Shown here: positions 9,225-17,663 of the stretch, in pieces
Position numbering within the stretch: position 1 is the stretch's first letter
Layout: each line of letters opens with the position of its first letter
From: Micromonospora coerulea
GTDB taxonomy: Bacteria > Actinomycetota > Actinomycetes > Mycobacteriales > Micromonosporaceae
Direction of reading: 5' to 3'
Assembly: GCF_016598485.1 (NCBI RefSeq)
Contig: NZ_JAEMUW010000029.1
Location: 1-60,059 of the forward strand
DNA length: 60,059 nucleotides
The notes under the pieces: generated by a model
What the model saw: only the letters and a program-made list of their open reading frames with translations
What the model was told of the DNA's origin: nothing
Database searches by the model: none
Translations under genes and position numbers: made by a program

Positions 9225-9587
9225 TCAGTCACGGATCTCCATCTCTGCGACCAGGTCGTCGACGAAGCGGTACACATGCGTGACGGCCCGCTCCGCGACG
9301 ATGGTTCCCGCTGAATCACGTACGACCTGGTGGACTCTCACAGCGATGTGATCGTCGCTTTCGGCACTGAAGCCGGTAGGCACGACCGTCGGTTCGATCT
9401 GCGCCCACTGACGTGTCCAGTAATCCCGCACCTGGTCGTGTCCCCGGACAGTGCCGCCCTCCCAGCCATTGGGCCACAAGACGTTGGAGGCCATGGAGGC
9501 GAGAAGTGCTGGTATGTCGCGGCCGTTGAACGCCGCGTAGAGGTCGGCGAGTTGGCGCTGCCGGTCCGCAAACTCCTGGGGGCTCAT
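9225..9587 (-). CDS. nuclear transport factor 2-like (SnoaL-type) protein
   Basis: The 120-residue protein fits the NTF2-like cone fold: QLADLYAAFNGRDIPALLAS, then VRGHDQVRDYWTRQWAQIEP, then HVYRFVDDLVAEMEIRD. These are hallmarks of SnoaL-like/DUF4440-type proteins, which can be small enzymes or ligand binders; the substrate cannot be told here. The ATG at 9587 matches the usual family start, but the ribosome site (GAGG, 12-15 bases upstream) is weak. It sits between virB4 and virD4 without similarity to transfer functions, so it is probably cargo. Confidence 0.75.
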   Translation of the reverse strand: MSPQEFADRQRQLADLYAAFNGRDIPALLASMASNVLWPNGWEGGTVRGHDQVRDYWTRQWAQIEPTVVPTGFSAESDDHIAVRVHQVVRDSAGTIVAERAVTHVYRFVDDLVAEMEIRD

Positions 9588-9750
9588 GCTGCCCAATGTC
9601 CTCGGGCGGTCGGTCCGAGGTGTCCGTTTCGCACGGCAGAATTTCCACATCGGCGAGGAGTGGCTCGCGAGTCAGTGCGAACGGTCATCAGCCATGACTC
9701 GTGCCACCGAAGCGCACGGGCGCAGCCTGGAGACGAGCCGAGGGGCGTTG

Positions 9751-11505
9751 TCATGCGTGGCTTGCAGACGCTGTACCCGGTGCCGGCGGGCGAGCGGGAC
9801 TGGTCACGGCCAGGGCATGTTCCCGCACCGATGCCACCGCCCGGAACGGCACCCGCGTCCCGCCGGCGACGAGCAGACCTTCCCCGCGGTCCGCGGACAG
9901 CAGCAGCCTCGCCTCGCCGGCGGTGAGACGGAACGCGTCGGTGACCGCGTCGATGGCCTGACTGGACTGGCGCAGCAGCACCTGCGTCGCGGCGTTCGAG
10001 ATCACCGCCACGCCCAGTTCAGTGGCAAGCAGGTCCGCGGCGTCCTGGGTGACCACGGTCAGGCCCGCCGCCCGTTTGCGGGCCGCCTTCGCCATGCGGG
10101 CCAGGAACCGGGCGCCGTCGCCGTCACGCATGAGCAGCCACGCCTCGTCAACCACCACCTGCCGGCGCCGGCTCGACGACGGGTTGTCGACGTCCCGCCA
10201 GATGGCGTCCAGCGCCAACATCGTCCCGACCGTACGCAACTCGTCGGGCAGATGCCGCAACGACCACACCGTCAGATGGGAGCGCGGATCGACGGTCGTG
10301 GGACCGGTGAACATCTGCGAGTGCGAGCCTTGCGTCCACGGCGCCAACCTCGCGGCCAGGCCGCGGGCTACGTCGTCGCCGTCGGCAAGGCATGCGGCCA
10401 GGTCGGGCAGCAGCGGCGCGGGTCGTCCCCATGTGGCGGGGTCGCCGGTGATGCCGGCCTGCCGGTAGGTGGCGGTGATGACCCCATCCAGGGCAGCCTT
10501 CTCCGCCGCGTCCAGCCCCGCCCCCGCCCCCGGCCCCGTCCCCAGCATGACGGCGATGATGGAGTGCAGTGCCAGGCCGCGGCGGGTCAGCGTGTCGGGC
10601 CGGTCATCGGCGGGCAGGTCGAGCGGGTTGACACGCACGCCGTGCTCGCCGAGCCGCACCACCGTGCCACCGACGTGACCGGCCAGCGCCACATACTCGT
10701 CCTCCGGGTCGATGACCGCGGCGTGCACCCCCTGGTACAGCTGGCGCAGCAGGTCGCACTTGACGAAGTAGGACTTGCCGGCGCCGGAGCGGGCCAGGAC
10801 CACCATGTTGTGGTTGTCCTGCGCCCACCGGTCCCACATCAGCACCCCCGTCGAGTCGGTGTTCACCCCGTACAGCACCCCGCCGACCTCCGGCAGCTGT
10901 CCCGGCGGCGGCGCGGCGAGGTCGGCGCTGGCGAACGGAAACGCCGCGGCCAGAGCGTCGGTGTCCATGACCCGGCGCATCCCGACCGCGTCGACACCCA
11001 ACGGCAGGGTGGTGGCGTAGCCGAGGTGATGGCGGAAGGTGGTCGGCTGCAAATCCAGCAGCACCGCCGCGGCCGCCGCCCGCACCCCCGCCGACACGTC
11101 GGCGAGCTCCTCGACGGTGCGGGCGTGGACGGTGACGTAGACACCGACGCGGAACAGCTTCGCCGCGCCGCGCGCCACCCGGTCGGCGAGGTCGGCGGCG
11201 TCACCGGCGGCCGCGTCGACCACCGGGTCGCCGAGGCGGCCCCGGTCGGCATCGAGGCGGCGGCTGGACTCCAACCGGGCGCGCTGCTTACGCAGCATCG
11301 GCGCCGCGAGGACCGGCGGGACCGGGTCGATATGCACCGCGACGGTAACCCGGGCCGGGTAGGACAGCAGCGGCTCCAGCCACGCCGGGCCGACGTCGGC
11401 GGGATAGCCGCAGACGGCGAACGTGGCGGCGTAGCCGTCACCAACCCGCACATGCCCCGGGTTGACCTGCAGCGCGGCAGGCGCCGGTGCCAGCTCATCT
11501 GTCAT
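9751..11505 (-). CDS. VirB4-like conjugation ATPase
   Basis: A 584-residue VirB4/TrbE/CagE-class ATPase. The N-terminal domain (LEPLLSYPARVTVAVHIDPV) is followed by the motor domain with Walker A LARSGAGKSYFVKCDL near residue 240, AAVIDPEDEYVAL after it, and Walker B QVVVDEAWLLM near residue 453. The motif VTQDAADLLATELGVAVISN is typical. It energises assembly of the mating channel at the membrane. The ATG at 11505 follows AGGAG. It overlaps the stop of the PrgI-like gene by 4 bp (ATGA), so the two are translationally coupled. Frame remains open upstream without similarity. Confidence 0.92.
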   Translation of the reverse strand: MTDELAPAPAALQVNPGHVRVGDGYAATFAVCGYPADVGPAWLEPLLSYPARVTVAVHIDPVPPVLAAPMLRKQRARLESSRRLDADRGRLGDPVVDAAAGDAADLADRVARGAAKLFRVGVYVTVHARTVEELADVSAGVRAAAAAVLLDLQPTTFRHHLGYATTLPLGVDAVGMRRVMDTDALAAAFPFASADLAAPPPGQLPEVGGVLYGVNTDSTGVLMWDRWAQDNHNMVVLARSGAGKSYFVKCDLLRQLYQGVHAAVIDPEDEYVALAGHVGGTVVRLGEHGVRVNPLDLPADDRPDTLTRRGLALHSIIAVMLGTGPGAGAGLDAAEKAALDGVITATYRQAGITGDPATWGRPAPLLPDLAACLADGDDVARGLAARLAPWTQGSHSQMFTGPTTVDPRSHLTVWSLRHLPDELRTVGTMLALDAIWRDVDNPSSSRRRQVVVDEAWLLMRDGDGARFLARMAKAARKRAAGLTVVTQDAADLLATELGVAVISNAATQVLLRQSSQAIDAVTDAFRLTAGEARLLLSADRGEGLLVAGGTRVPFRAVASVREHALAVTSPARPPAPGTASASHA

Positions 11506-12362
11506 TGGTTGCTCCTGGTGATCGGGGTGCCGGGAACCGCGCGGGGACCGGGCACCGGCGGGTCGTAGGGGTCGGCGGCCGCCGCCAGCGCAGCCGTGAC
11601 GGCGGGACCGTCGAGGACCTGCGCCGTGACACCGACGGCCGCCAGGGCACGGACCGCCGGCTCGCGGGCGCCGGCGACGGTGACGGTCACCTGCCGGCGC
11701 AGCGGTTCCCGCTCGGCGTCCAGGTCGCGCAGGAACGCCGCGTAGTCGGCGGCGGCGTCGCGCAGCGCCGGATGCGGCAGTGCGTCGGCGTGCACGGCGT
11801 CGGCGTAGGGGGCGAGCAGGTGGCGATGGCTGGCGACGACGATCTGCGCCGGTGCGGTCAGCGCGTTCAGCCACCGGCCGAACCCGTCGAGCAGCCCCCG
11901 CTGCTCGTCGACGGTCCGCAGAGCGACGTTCGTCGTGCCGCACGCGACCAGCGTGCGGGCGGTCCCGTCGACGTGCACAGTGCCGTCGGCGGCGATGGTG
12001 ACCGCGGCGGCGCGCAGCGGGGCGGGCACCGGCGCAGGGGCGTCCAGCACCGGTACGGTGCCCGGCTGCCCGGGGACCTGCAGCCGGGGTGTGCGGCGCA
12101 AGGTGAGGCCGTGGCGCAACCACACGTCAAGCGGAAGGCCGTCGCGGCGGCCCAGCGCGACCACCGCCGTCACCGCGGCCACGGGCACCGCCAGCGCCAG
12201 CCACACCGGCAGCGGCAGCGCCGGCCCGAACTGTGAGTAGACCGCCCAGCCGGTCGCGCCGACGCCGGCAAGGATCGCCAACTGCCGGAACGACAGGCCC
12301 CAGGCGATGCGGTCGGGGGTGTCGATGTCGGCAGGCACCCGGGTCGTGTAGGACTGCTCCAT
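11502..12362 (-). CDS. PrgI/VirB3-like inner-membrane transfer protein
   Basis: The opening (ADIDTPDRIAWGLSFRQLA) followed by two adjacent hydrophobic helices (about residues 26-70) is diagnostic of the PrgI family. PrgI is the Gram-positive counterpart of VirB3, which partners VirB4 at the membrane. After a GRRDGLPLDVWL turn, the rest of the 286-residue protein is cytoplasmic, with LLDGFGRWLNALTAPAQIVV (also seen in VirB4 N-termini) from about residue 125. The ATG at 12362 follows GGGAGG. Its stop overlaps the virB4 start by 4 bp. Confidence 0.88.
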   Translation of the reverse strand: MEQSYTTRVPADIDTPDRIAWGLSFRQLAILAGVGATGWAVYSQFGPALPLPVWLALAVPVAAVTAVVALGRRDGLPLDVWLRHGLTLRRTPRLQVPGQPGTVPVLDAPAPVPAPLRAAAVTIAADGTVHVDGTARTLVACGTTNVALRTVDEQRGLLDGFGRWLNALTAPAQIVVASHRHLLAPYADAVHADALPHPALRDAAADYAAFLRDLDAEREPLRRQVTVTVAGAREPAVRALAAVGVTAQVLDGPAVTAALAAAADPYDPPVPGPRAVPGTPITRSNQ

Positions 12363-12409
12363 CCGTTGCCTCCCAAGGTTGGGGTGAACGACCAGTCGGT
12401 GTGGCGGGG

Positions 12410-13303
12410 TCAGCGTCTGATGTGCAGCCGGCGGGTCACCGACTGCACCACCAGCGTGCGCAGCACCACCCCTGCGCCGCTGCGACCCGAGCCGTTGTGC
12501 AGGGCGTAGCGGCCGATCAGCGACGGGATCTTCACGGTGAACCACAGCACGCCCGCGGCGATGAACAGGTTCACCACGTCGGTGCTGCCCGCCGGGGTCA
12601 GCAGCACGGTCATGTTGGCGTCCGGGTCCAGCAGCAGCCGCACCCCGGTGGTGAAACACAACGCCTGCGCCACCGGCGTGGCCAGCGTGCCCAGCAGCGC
12701 ACGCCACCACAACTGCGCCGCCGGCTGCAGCTGCGGCAGGCAGTAGCAGGCCAAAGCCAGCGGCGCGACACCGGCCAAGACGATCAACGTGATGATCCGC
12801 ACCAGCCAGGTGGCCAGCAAGAGGTAGAACAACACAACGATGATCACTGCGATCACCACCGCCACGACGGCGGACGCCGGGTCGGTCAGCGCGGAGACCA
12901 GATGCGCCCGCACGAACTCCACCGACCGGGGGCCGCTCGAGGCGTCGTCGACAAACGCGGCAGTGACTGCGTTAGCCACCTCGATCAGCACCCGGCACAC
13001 CGGCACCCCGAACGCGGACATCACGAACCCGAACACCAGCCGCGGAAGCAGGTCCTTCACCTCGTAACGGACCTGCACCGTGCCGTGGACCATCGCGGTC
13101 AGCCCGGCTACCACGACCGCCAGCGCGAATGCCGCCCCCACAATCGCCGCCGACCGGTCTGCCAGCATCCGCACCTGCGGGAACACCGTCACGTCGGGGG
13201 AGGTGAAGAAACTGGCGCCGAGCAGCGACACCAGGGCCGACAGCATGCCCTGCACCCGCTGCGCGAGCCAGCCGACCGCCTCGTCGAGCAGCCAACTGGT
13301 CAC
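12410..13303 (-). CDS. VirB6/TrbL-like polytopic channel protein
   Basis: The 297-residue protein has about six hydrophobic segments, among them IVGAAFALAVVVAGLTAMV, LVFGFVMSAFGVPVCRVLI, AVVAVVIAVIIVVLFYLLLA and IITLIVLAGVAPLALACY. The amphipathic first helix has the WLLDEAVGWL pattern usual for TrbL/VirB6-class conjugation proteins, which form the inner-membrane part of the DNA channel. The GTG start at 13303 lies one base past the pilin stop, so translation is coupled. The C-terminus (VVLRTLVVQSVTRRLHIRR) is basic and probably cytoplasmic. Confidence 0.85.
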   Translation of the reverse strand: MTSWLLDEAVGWLAQRVQGMLSALVSLLGASFFTSPDVTVFPQVRMLADRSAAIVGAAFALAVVVAGLTAMVHGTVQVRYEVKDLLPRLVFGFVMSAFGVPVCRVLIEVANAVTAAFVDDASSGPRSVEFVRAHLVSALTDPASAVVAVVIAVIIVVLFYLLLATWLVRIITLIVLAGVAPLALACYCLPQLQPAAQLWWRALLGTLATPVAQALCFTTGVRLLLDPDANMTVLLTPAGSTDVVNLFIAAGVLWFTVKIPSLIGRYALHNGSGRSGAGVVLRTLVVQSVTRRLHIRR

Positions 13304-13304
13304 C

Positions 13305-13592
13305 TCAGCCGCCGAGGATGCCTTGCAGCACCTGCAGGATCACCGGCGCCAGCACCGCCAGGGCGTAGCCCATCAGCGCCGACTTCAGGTTCCCCTTGGC
13401 CTGCTCCACCTGCGCCGGATCGCCGCCGGCGGTCATGTAGCGCAGGCCTCCGATGACGAGGAACAGGGTGGCCACCGCGGCGACGATCCCCATGATCCAG
13501 CTCTGGATGCCGTCAATGACCTGGGGGATGGTCTTGACCGGTGCGGCGTAGGGCAGCAGCACGACCGAGGTGAGCAGAGACGTCACAGGCAT
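13305..13592 (-). CDS. VirB2-like conjugation pilin/membrane protein
   Basis: A 95-residue protein with an N-terminal hydrophobic stretch, a membrane segment (SWIMGIVAAVATLFLVIGGL), the loop RYMTAGGDPAQVEQAKGNLK, and a final helix (ALMGYALAVLAPVILQVL). This two-helix hairpin with the short GGDP loop is the pattern of VirB2/TrbC-like subunits in Gram-positive type IV secretion systems. The ATG at 13592 follows AAGGAG. It is the first gene of the leftward pilin, virB6, prgI, virB4 operon. Confidence 0.88.
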   Translation of the reverse strand: MPVTSLLTSVVLLPYAAPVKTIPQVIDGIQSWIMGIVAAVATLFLVIGGLRYMTAGGDPAQVEQAKGNLKSALMGYALAVLAPVILQVLQGILGG

Positions 13593-14552
13593 GGTGGGCT
13601 CCTTCACGGTGAGCCGGACGCGGTGACATCCGGTGACCGGCCGGGTAGGGGCGCTCCTCCCTCTCGCGATCAAAGGTTGGTGGTCAGTACGCCAACCGGA
13701 TCCCGACCGGCCACCGGCGGCTGCCGCCGCGGCGGGCACGCCATCAGCGGCATGCACCCGCCCATACCTCGGCTGTCAGACGCAACGAACTCGACACTGA
13801 CCTGACAGAACCTGACAGCTGAGTCTTGCCGAGCCTCTCGCTCAGAGACCTCGGGTCCTGGGCACACCGCACTGTTGGTCAAGATCCGATGCCCCTTGTC
13901 GGCGTCCGATCTGCTTCCAGCACAACGACAAGCTGGCAAGAGTCATCGAGAAGCACTGCGCTGCCTGAAACGCCGGCTCGCCGACGTCGTTTACCGAACC
14001 CTGCTCCGCGACACCGGTACCTCAACTCGGACCATCCCTTGATGAAACAGAGAGGCGCCGAAGAGTTCGAGACCCCGTTGCAGCCGAGGATGCGTCACTG
14101 GGGCATCTCCCAGGGTGCGTGCGGGAGGACCTCGCCGGTCTCGAGCAGCGACTTGAGATTGCGGTGGGTGACAGTCACGCGCTGGCGTCCCGCGATCGAC
14201 GTGCCGTTGCCTGCCCGACGGCGATGCGTGGGCAAGCTGCGGTAACAGCGGTAGTGAAGCTCGGCACTGCCAGTGCGATATGCCGGACCGTTCCAAGCGA
14301 GATCGGTCAGAGGGTCATGGAACGTTGGTCGCCCAAGCGAGGACGGTGCGCCCAGAGCTCACAAGCGAGGGGCCGGGCCGCCCGTAGCGATGATCCTGTT
14401 AATGACGATTGATGCCTCGCGCGGCTCTTCTTGCATCACCCAGGCTGGGACGGTACGCGTTCAGGCTGTCGATGCGAGTACCGTCGACTGTGGCGGCCCG
14501 CCGGAGTAGCGGCCGGCGGCCCGCCGCCCAGACCGCTACCTGGGAGACGCCG
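13593..14552. other. divergent intergenic region between transfer operon and XRE regulator
   Basis: This stretch separates the leftward secretion operon from the rightward regulator and carries the paired operator at 13801-13817. On the minus strand, about 14087-14230, a short open segment (VTVTHRNLKSLLETGEVLPH, then APWEMPQ and a stop) reads like the end of a real protein that has lost its front. I cannot name the family. No other gene is convincing. Confidence 0.4.
13801..13817 (-). promoter_or_regulatory. candidate operator TGTCAGG-TTC-TGTCAGG upstream of secretion operon
   Basis: On the minus strand, in the direction of the secretion operon, a perfect TGTCAGG repeat occurs at 10-bp spacing. 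It lies about 210 bp upstream of the pilin start. A further TGTCAGA on the plus strand (about 13774) lies nearby. The same element recurs near other operons of this region. Confidence 0.55.
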
Positions 14553-15749
14553 ATGACGGACCTGACGACCTTCGGTGCGCGCCTACGCGCTCATCGCGAA
14601 CGCGCAGGGAAGACCCGCCCGGTTCTCGGTGGGTTGGTCGGTCGCAGTGCTGAGTGGGTCAAGGCCCTGGAGAACGGCCGCCTTCTCCCGCCCCGCCTGC
14701 CCATGCTGCTCCGCCTGGCCGAGGTCCTGGACATCTCCGACCTGGCGGACCTGACCGGCGATCAGTCCCTGCCGGTAGCGTCCGTGACCCGTGCCGGCCA
14801 CCCCGATGTCGACAATGTCGCCGCCGTCATGCAGCGCTCTGCCGTGTTGGTCGGCGACCCGACGCCGGTCGACGTGCTGCGCGGCCTGGTCGATCAGGCG
14901 TGGGCGCTGTGGCACCGATCGACCGCCGAGCGTACGGCGGTCGCCGCGGTGCTTCCTGGGCTGCTTGTGGAGGCGCAGCGCAGCGCTCGCCGGCTGGACG
15001 GGCTGGCGCGCCGGTAGGCGCTCATTGAGCTGGCGCGCGTTTACCACCTCGCGCAGTTGTACCTGGCCCATCAGCCATATCCGGAGCTGGTGTGGCTCGC
15101 CGCCGACCGGGCGATGCTCGCCGCCCAGGACGCCGGCGACCCTGCCGCGATCGCGGTAGCCGCCTGGTACTACGCCCACGTCTACCGGGGAGCGAACCAG
15201 CTCGACGCCGCCGAGCAGGTGCTCATCGACGCTGCCGGTCTGGTCGACCCGGCAGCCGGGGGTGAGCAGTTGGCTCGGTGGGGGCAGGCCCAACTCGGCA
15301 TCGCGCTGGGGCACAGCAAGGCCGGTCGTGCCGGGCAGGCATGGCTGGCGTGGGACACCGCCGACAAGGCCGCGAGCCGGCTCGGCAGCGGGTACGCCCA
15401 CCCGTGGCTGATGTTCGGGCCGGCCGCCTGCGCGGCGTACGCGGTCACCATCGAGACTGACCTGTGCCGAGCTGGTGAGGCGGTCCGACGGGCCGACACC
15501 ATGGACTACCGTGCGCTCCCGTCGTGCACGCGTCGGGCCGCCGCCCTGATCGAGGCCGCTCGGGCACATGTGCTGCGCCGAGGCGAGGTCGCGGCGGTGC
15601 ACCTGCTCGGACGGGCACTGCGGGAGAGCGTGGATACGGTGCGGCACCATCCGTACGCCCGCACCGCCGCCCTTGAGCTGTCGAACCGGCCCGGCACGGT
15701 CGGAGAGGACGCACGGGAGCTGGCCCTCGCGATCGGGGTCATGGGGTAG
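14553..15749 (+). pseudogene. XRE/TPR transcriptional regulator interrupted by TAG at 15015
   Basis: A helix-turn-helix of XRE type occupies residues 5-60 (FGARLRAHRERAGKTRPVLG, then SAEWVKALENGRLLPP and LRLAEVLDI). TPR-like helices follow to the end (LARVYHLAQLYLAHQP; AVAAWYYAHVYRGANQLDAA). The frame is continuous except for one TAG at 15015-15017, between DGLARR and ALIELARVY, so full-length translation needs readthrough or the gene is inactive. A CAG-to-TAG change would explain it. Such regulators control adjacent small-gene operons and mobile elements in actinobacteria. The ATG at 14553 follows GGGAG. The first half alone would give a 154-residue DNA-binding protein. A start at 15057 could make the TPR half separately. 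Confidence 0.8.
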
Positions 15750-15903
15750 CGCTCCCTCGGGTACAAACTCTCCCCGCCGTTGCTCGTGACCGCTCGTAGC
15801 GTGCTGGTCACTGGCGGCGGCGGGGTTCTGTTCCGGCTCGACACCCGATAGAGCCGACGGGCTTCGCCGCCGCCTGCCGACGCTTGACGGGAGGGCGGAG
15901 CAG

Positions 15904-16107
15904 GTGGCGGTCTGGTCCGAGATGTGCATGTTGGTGCGGTGGGTGTTCCGGCAGTCGGAGCCACCGCCGCCGCCCGGCACTGGGCAGCGGCACCAGGTGG
16001 CCGAGCAGGCGGAAGCGCAGCGGCGGCTGCTCGACCAGGCAGAGCGGTTGCGGAGAACTCAGCGGTACTGCGAGCACCCAGGCAACGGGACCCGGGGCCA
16101 CGGGTGA
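15904..16107 (+). CDS. small hypothetical protein, first of an overlapping quartet
   Basis: A 67-residue protein with an in-frame GTG start at 15904, after GGAGGGCGGAGCA. It begins with a short hydrophobic/aromatic part (VWSEMCMLVRWVFRQ), then a Pro run, then a Gln/Arg-rich helix (EQAEAQRRLLDQAERLRRTQ). No domain is recognised. It overlaps the next gene by 4 bp (GTGA). Small genes of this kind follow XRE/TPR regulators in many actinobacterial genomes, an observation from memory. The quartet probably forms a translationally coupled operon. Confidence 0.6.
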   Translation: MAVWSEMCMLVRWVFRQSEPPPPPGTGQRHQVAEQAEAQRRLLDQAERLRRTQRYCEHPGNGTRGHG

Positions 16108-16334
16108 CCCGAGTGCAGGCCGGCTGCCGTGGCATGCCGGCTCAAGGCCGACGGAGCGTTCCGTACGACGAATACCTGCTCGCGACCGCCCTGACCCTTG
16201 CTCGACGGCATCGGCCGGTCTGGTCCCGGCGGAAGTGGCGGCGGATCTGCCGTTGTGGAGCCGACCTGCAATGCCGTGCCCGGCACCGCATCCCGATCAA
16301 CCGTGGCCACTGGCCGGGAGAGGAGACGAAGTGA
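16104..16334 (+). CDS. small Cys-containing hypothetical protein
   Basis: A 76-residue basic protein starting with GTG at 16104 inside the previous stop (GTGA overlap). The body reads VPYDEYLLATALTLARRHRP, then WSRRKWRRICRCGADLQCRA and RHRIPINRGHWPG. The three clustered cysteines could bind a metal. Function unknown. The strict overlap on both sides indicates coupled translation with its neighbours. Confidence 0.6.
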   Translation: MTRVQAGCRGMPAQGRRSVPYDEYLLATALTLARRHRPVWSRRKWRRICRCGADLQCRARHRIPINRGHWPGEETK

Positions 16335-16507
16335 AAGACGATCAGGAACAGGCCATCCTCGCACACGTCCAAGCGCCCGACAGCCTCTGTACCGGCTGTC
16401 GTGCCTGGTGGTCACGCCTTGCCCCGTACCCGTGCTGGCAGATCGAATGGGCGACCAGCCGGCAGGCCCGGGCGATCACCAACCGCTTTCTCAGGGGGCA
16501 GGCGTGA
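16331..16507 (+). CDS. very small hypothetical protein (58 aa)
   Basis: The GTG at 16331 overlaps the previous stop by 4 bp and is preceded by AGGAGACGAA. The product contains ILAHVQAPDSLCTGCRAWWS, then LAPYPCWQIEWATSRQ. The CxxC pair followed by Trp residues suggests a small structural zinc site, unconfirmed. The gene would normally escape annotation because of its size, but the overlaps and ribosome site make it credible. Confidence 0.6.
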   Translation: MKDDQEQAILAHVQAPDSLCTGCRAWWSRLAPYPCWQIEWATSRQARAITNRFLRGQA

Positions 16508-16812
16508 CGACCCACGGCCCGGTCATGCCGATCTGGAGCTGCGGAGGTTGCGGCCTTCCGTGGCCCTGCCCGACGCGGAGGCGAGAGCTACGCGCGGAGT
16601 ACGCGGATGCCCCGGTGTCGCTGGCCCTCTACCTCGGCTCCTACCTCGTCCAAGCCGCCGAGGACATGCCCTGGACGCCGGCCGGCGTCCTGCACCGCCG
16701 CTTCCTCGGATGGGTCAGGGCGGCCGACCCGCCGACGCCAGCAGTACAGCAGCGAAGTACAGCAACCGTGCCAGCCGAACCGAGCCGACAAGCGCGTCAG
16801 CAGGCCGTTTGA
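16504..16812 (+). CDS. small hypothetical protein with CxxC motif, last of the quartet
   Basis: A 102-residue protein starting with GTG at 16504 inside the preceding stop. It has VMPIWSCGGCGLPWPCPTRR at the N-terminus (a CxxC plus one more Cys), then EYADAPVSLALYLGSYLVQA and AAEDMPWTPAGVLHRRFLGW. I recall similar proteins beside XRE/TPR regulators in Micromonosporaceae, without a known role. It closes the operon; the next gene is on the opposite strand. Confidence 0.65.
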   Translation: MTTHGPVMPIWSCGGCGLPWPCPTRRRELRAEYADAPVSLALYLGSYLVQAAEDMPWTPAGVLHRRFLGWVRAADPPTPAVQQRSTATVPAEPSRQARQQAV

Positions 16813-17021
16813 CCTCGCATCAAACCCGACCCAACCCGCTCGCCGACAGTTCACACCCAAGGTGTCATCGCTCCGATCTCCGGTACGGCTCATGTAGGCA
16901 GAGGCGGCGTCCAACTCGCGGGGACTGGTCCAACTGCTCATCGCTTGGCGGATGATCGCATCGGCCCGCAGAGCCGCAGAGCCGCCGACGCAATACTGGG
17001 GCTGGGCGTGGCTTCGGCCGG

Positions 17022-17663
17022 TCATTTGGGGCCTCCGAGCGCTTCGCTTCGGCACGGGCCGCAGTTGTGCGCCGGGGATCCCCGGTGGCGGGGGCAGTGC
17101 CGGTCGGCGGAGCGCCTCGGGCGCCGGCGCGCGCGTGGTTCTTTGATGGTTAAGGACGGTTTGTAGGAAGCGTGCTTCCGGCCGTTTGGTAGCACGCTTC
17201 CTGTCGTTGGGAAGTCTGCTTCCGGCCGCTGCCGTTGCTGGGGGAAGCCAGATTCCGCCTTCTCGGATGACGACCGGAAGCCTGCTTCCGGCTGTTCGGG
17301 GGACCCCCGGAAGGGTGCTTCCGGCCTTTCCGCCTCAACCGCAATCTCGGGTGCAGGGGCAGGCGGCACGGTGCGGCGCCGTTCGATTGCCAGCTCCCAG
17401 ACGACCGGGCGGCGGTCGAGCGGGACGAAGGCGGCGTGCCGCTGGTCGCCGCGGCGGATCAAGCCGCGGCGTTGCAGTTCGGCCAGGTCGTTGCGGACAG
17501 ACCGCACCGACTTGCGGGCGTAATGGGCGAGGCGTTCCTGAGACGGGTGGGCACCCCGTCCGTCGCTGTGGGCGTGGTTAGCCAGGCCGAGGAGGACGGC
17601 CAGGCACGATGGCGGCACGTCGGGGGCGTAGTGAAGCGCCCACACGATCGCTTCCAAGCTCAC
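17022..17663 (-). CDS. winged-helix replication-initiator-like protein with embedded DNA repeats
   Basis: The 213-residue protein begins with a winged helix (SCLAVLLGLANHAHSDGRGA, then HPSQERLAHYARKSVRSVRN and DLAELQRRGLIRRG) and a variable tail. The GTG at 17663 follows AAGGAGAAACGC. Residues about 114-166 are encoded by six copies of a 14-bp palindromic element, so the tail reads EAPFR, EAGFR, ESGFP, EADFP, then GSVLP, then RKHAS. The same DNA is thus read in three frames. Helix-turn-helix genes with repeats of this style occur on actinobacterial plasmids and integrative elements, where the repeats are plausible binding sites for the encoded protein or its host partner. Replication or copy control is inferred, not shown. 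Confidence 0.7.
   Translation of the reverse strand: MSLEAIVWALHYAPDVPPSCLAVLLGLANHAHSDGRGAHPSQERLAHYARKSVRSVRNDLAELQRRGLIRRGDQRHAAFVPLDRRPVVWELAIERRRTVPPAPAPEIAVEAERPEAPFRGSPEQPEAGFRSSSEKAESGFPQQRQRPEADFPTTGSVLPNGRKHASYKPSLTIKEPRARRRPRRSADRHCPRHRGSPAHNCGPCRSEALGGPK
17166..17322 (-). repeat. six iteron-like palindromes GGAAGC-NN-GCTTCC
   Basis: Copies start at 17166, 17188, 17210, 17243, 17276 and 17309, each 14 bp. Minus-strand sequences are GGAAGCACGCTTCC, GGAAGCGTGCTACC, GGAAGCAGACTTCC, GGAATCTGGCTTCC, GGAAGCAGGCTTCC and GGAAGCACCCTTCC. Spacings are 22, 22, 33, 33 and 33 bp, all multiples of 11, so the sites face the same side of the helix. The 22-bp steps break the codon frame, which argues for selection on the DNA and not on the peptide. 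Confidence 0.85.

Noticed and set aside
9586..11568. 660-codon rightward open frame opposite virB4
   Set aside because: Arg/Gly/His-rich composition and no family resemblance. The VirB4 ATPase on the minus strand explains the bases.
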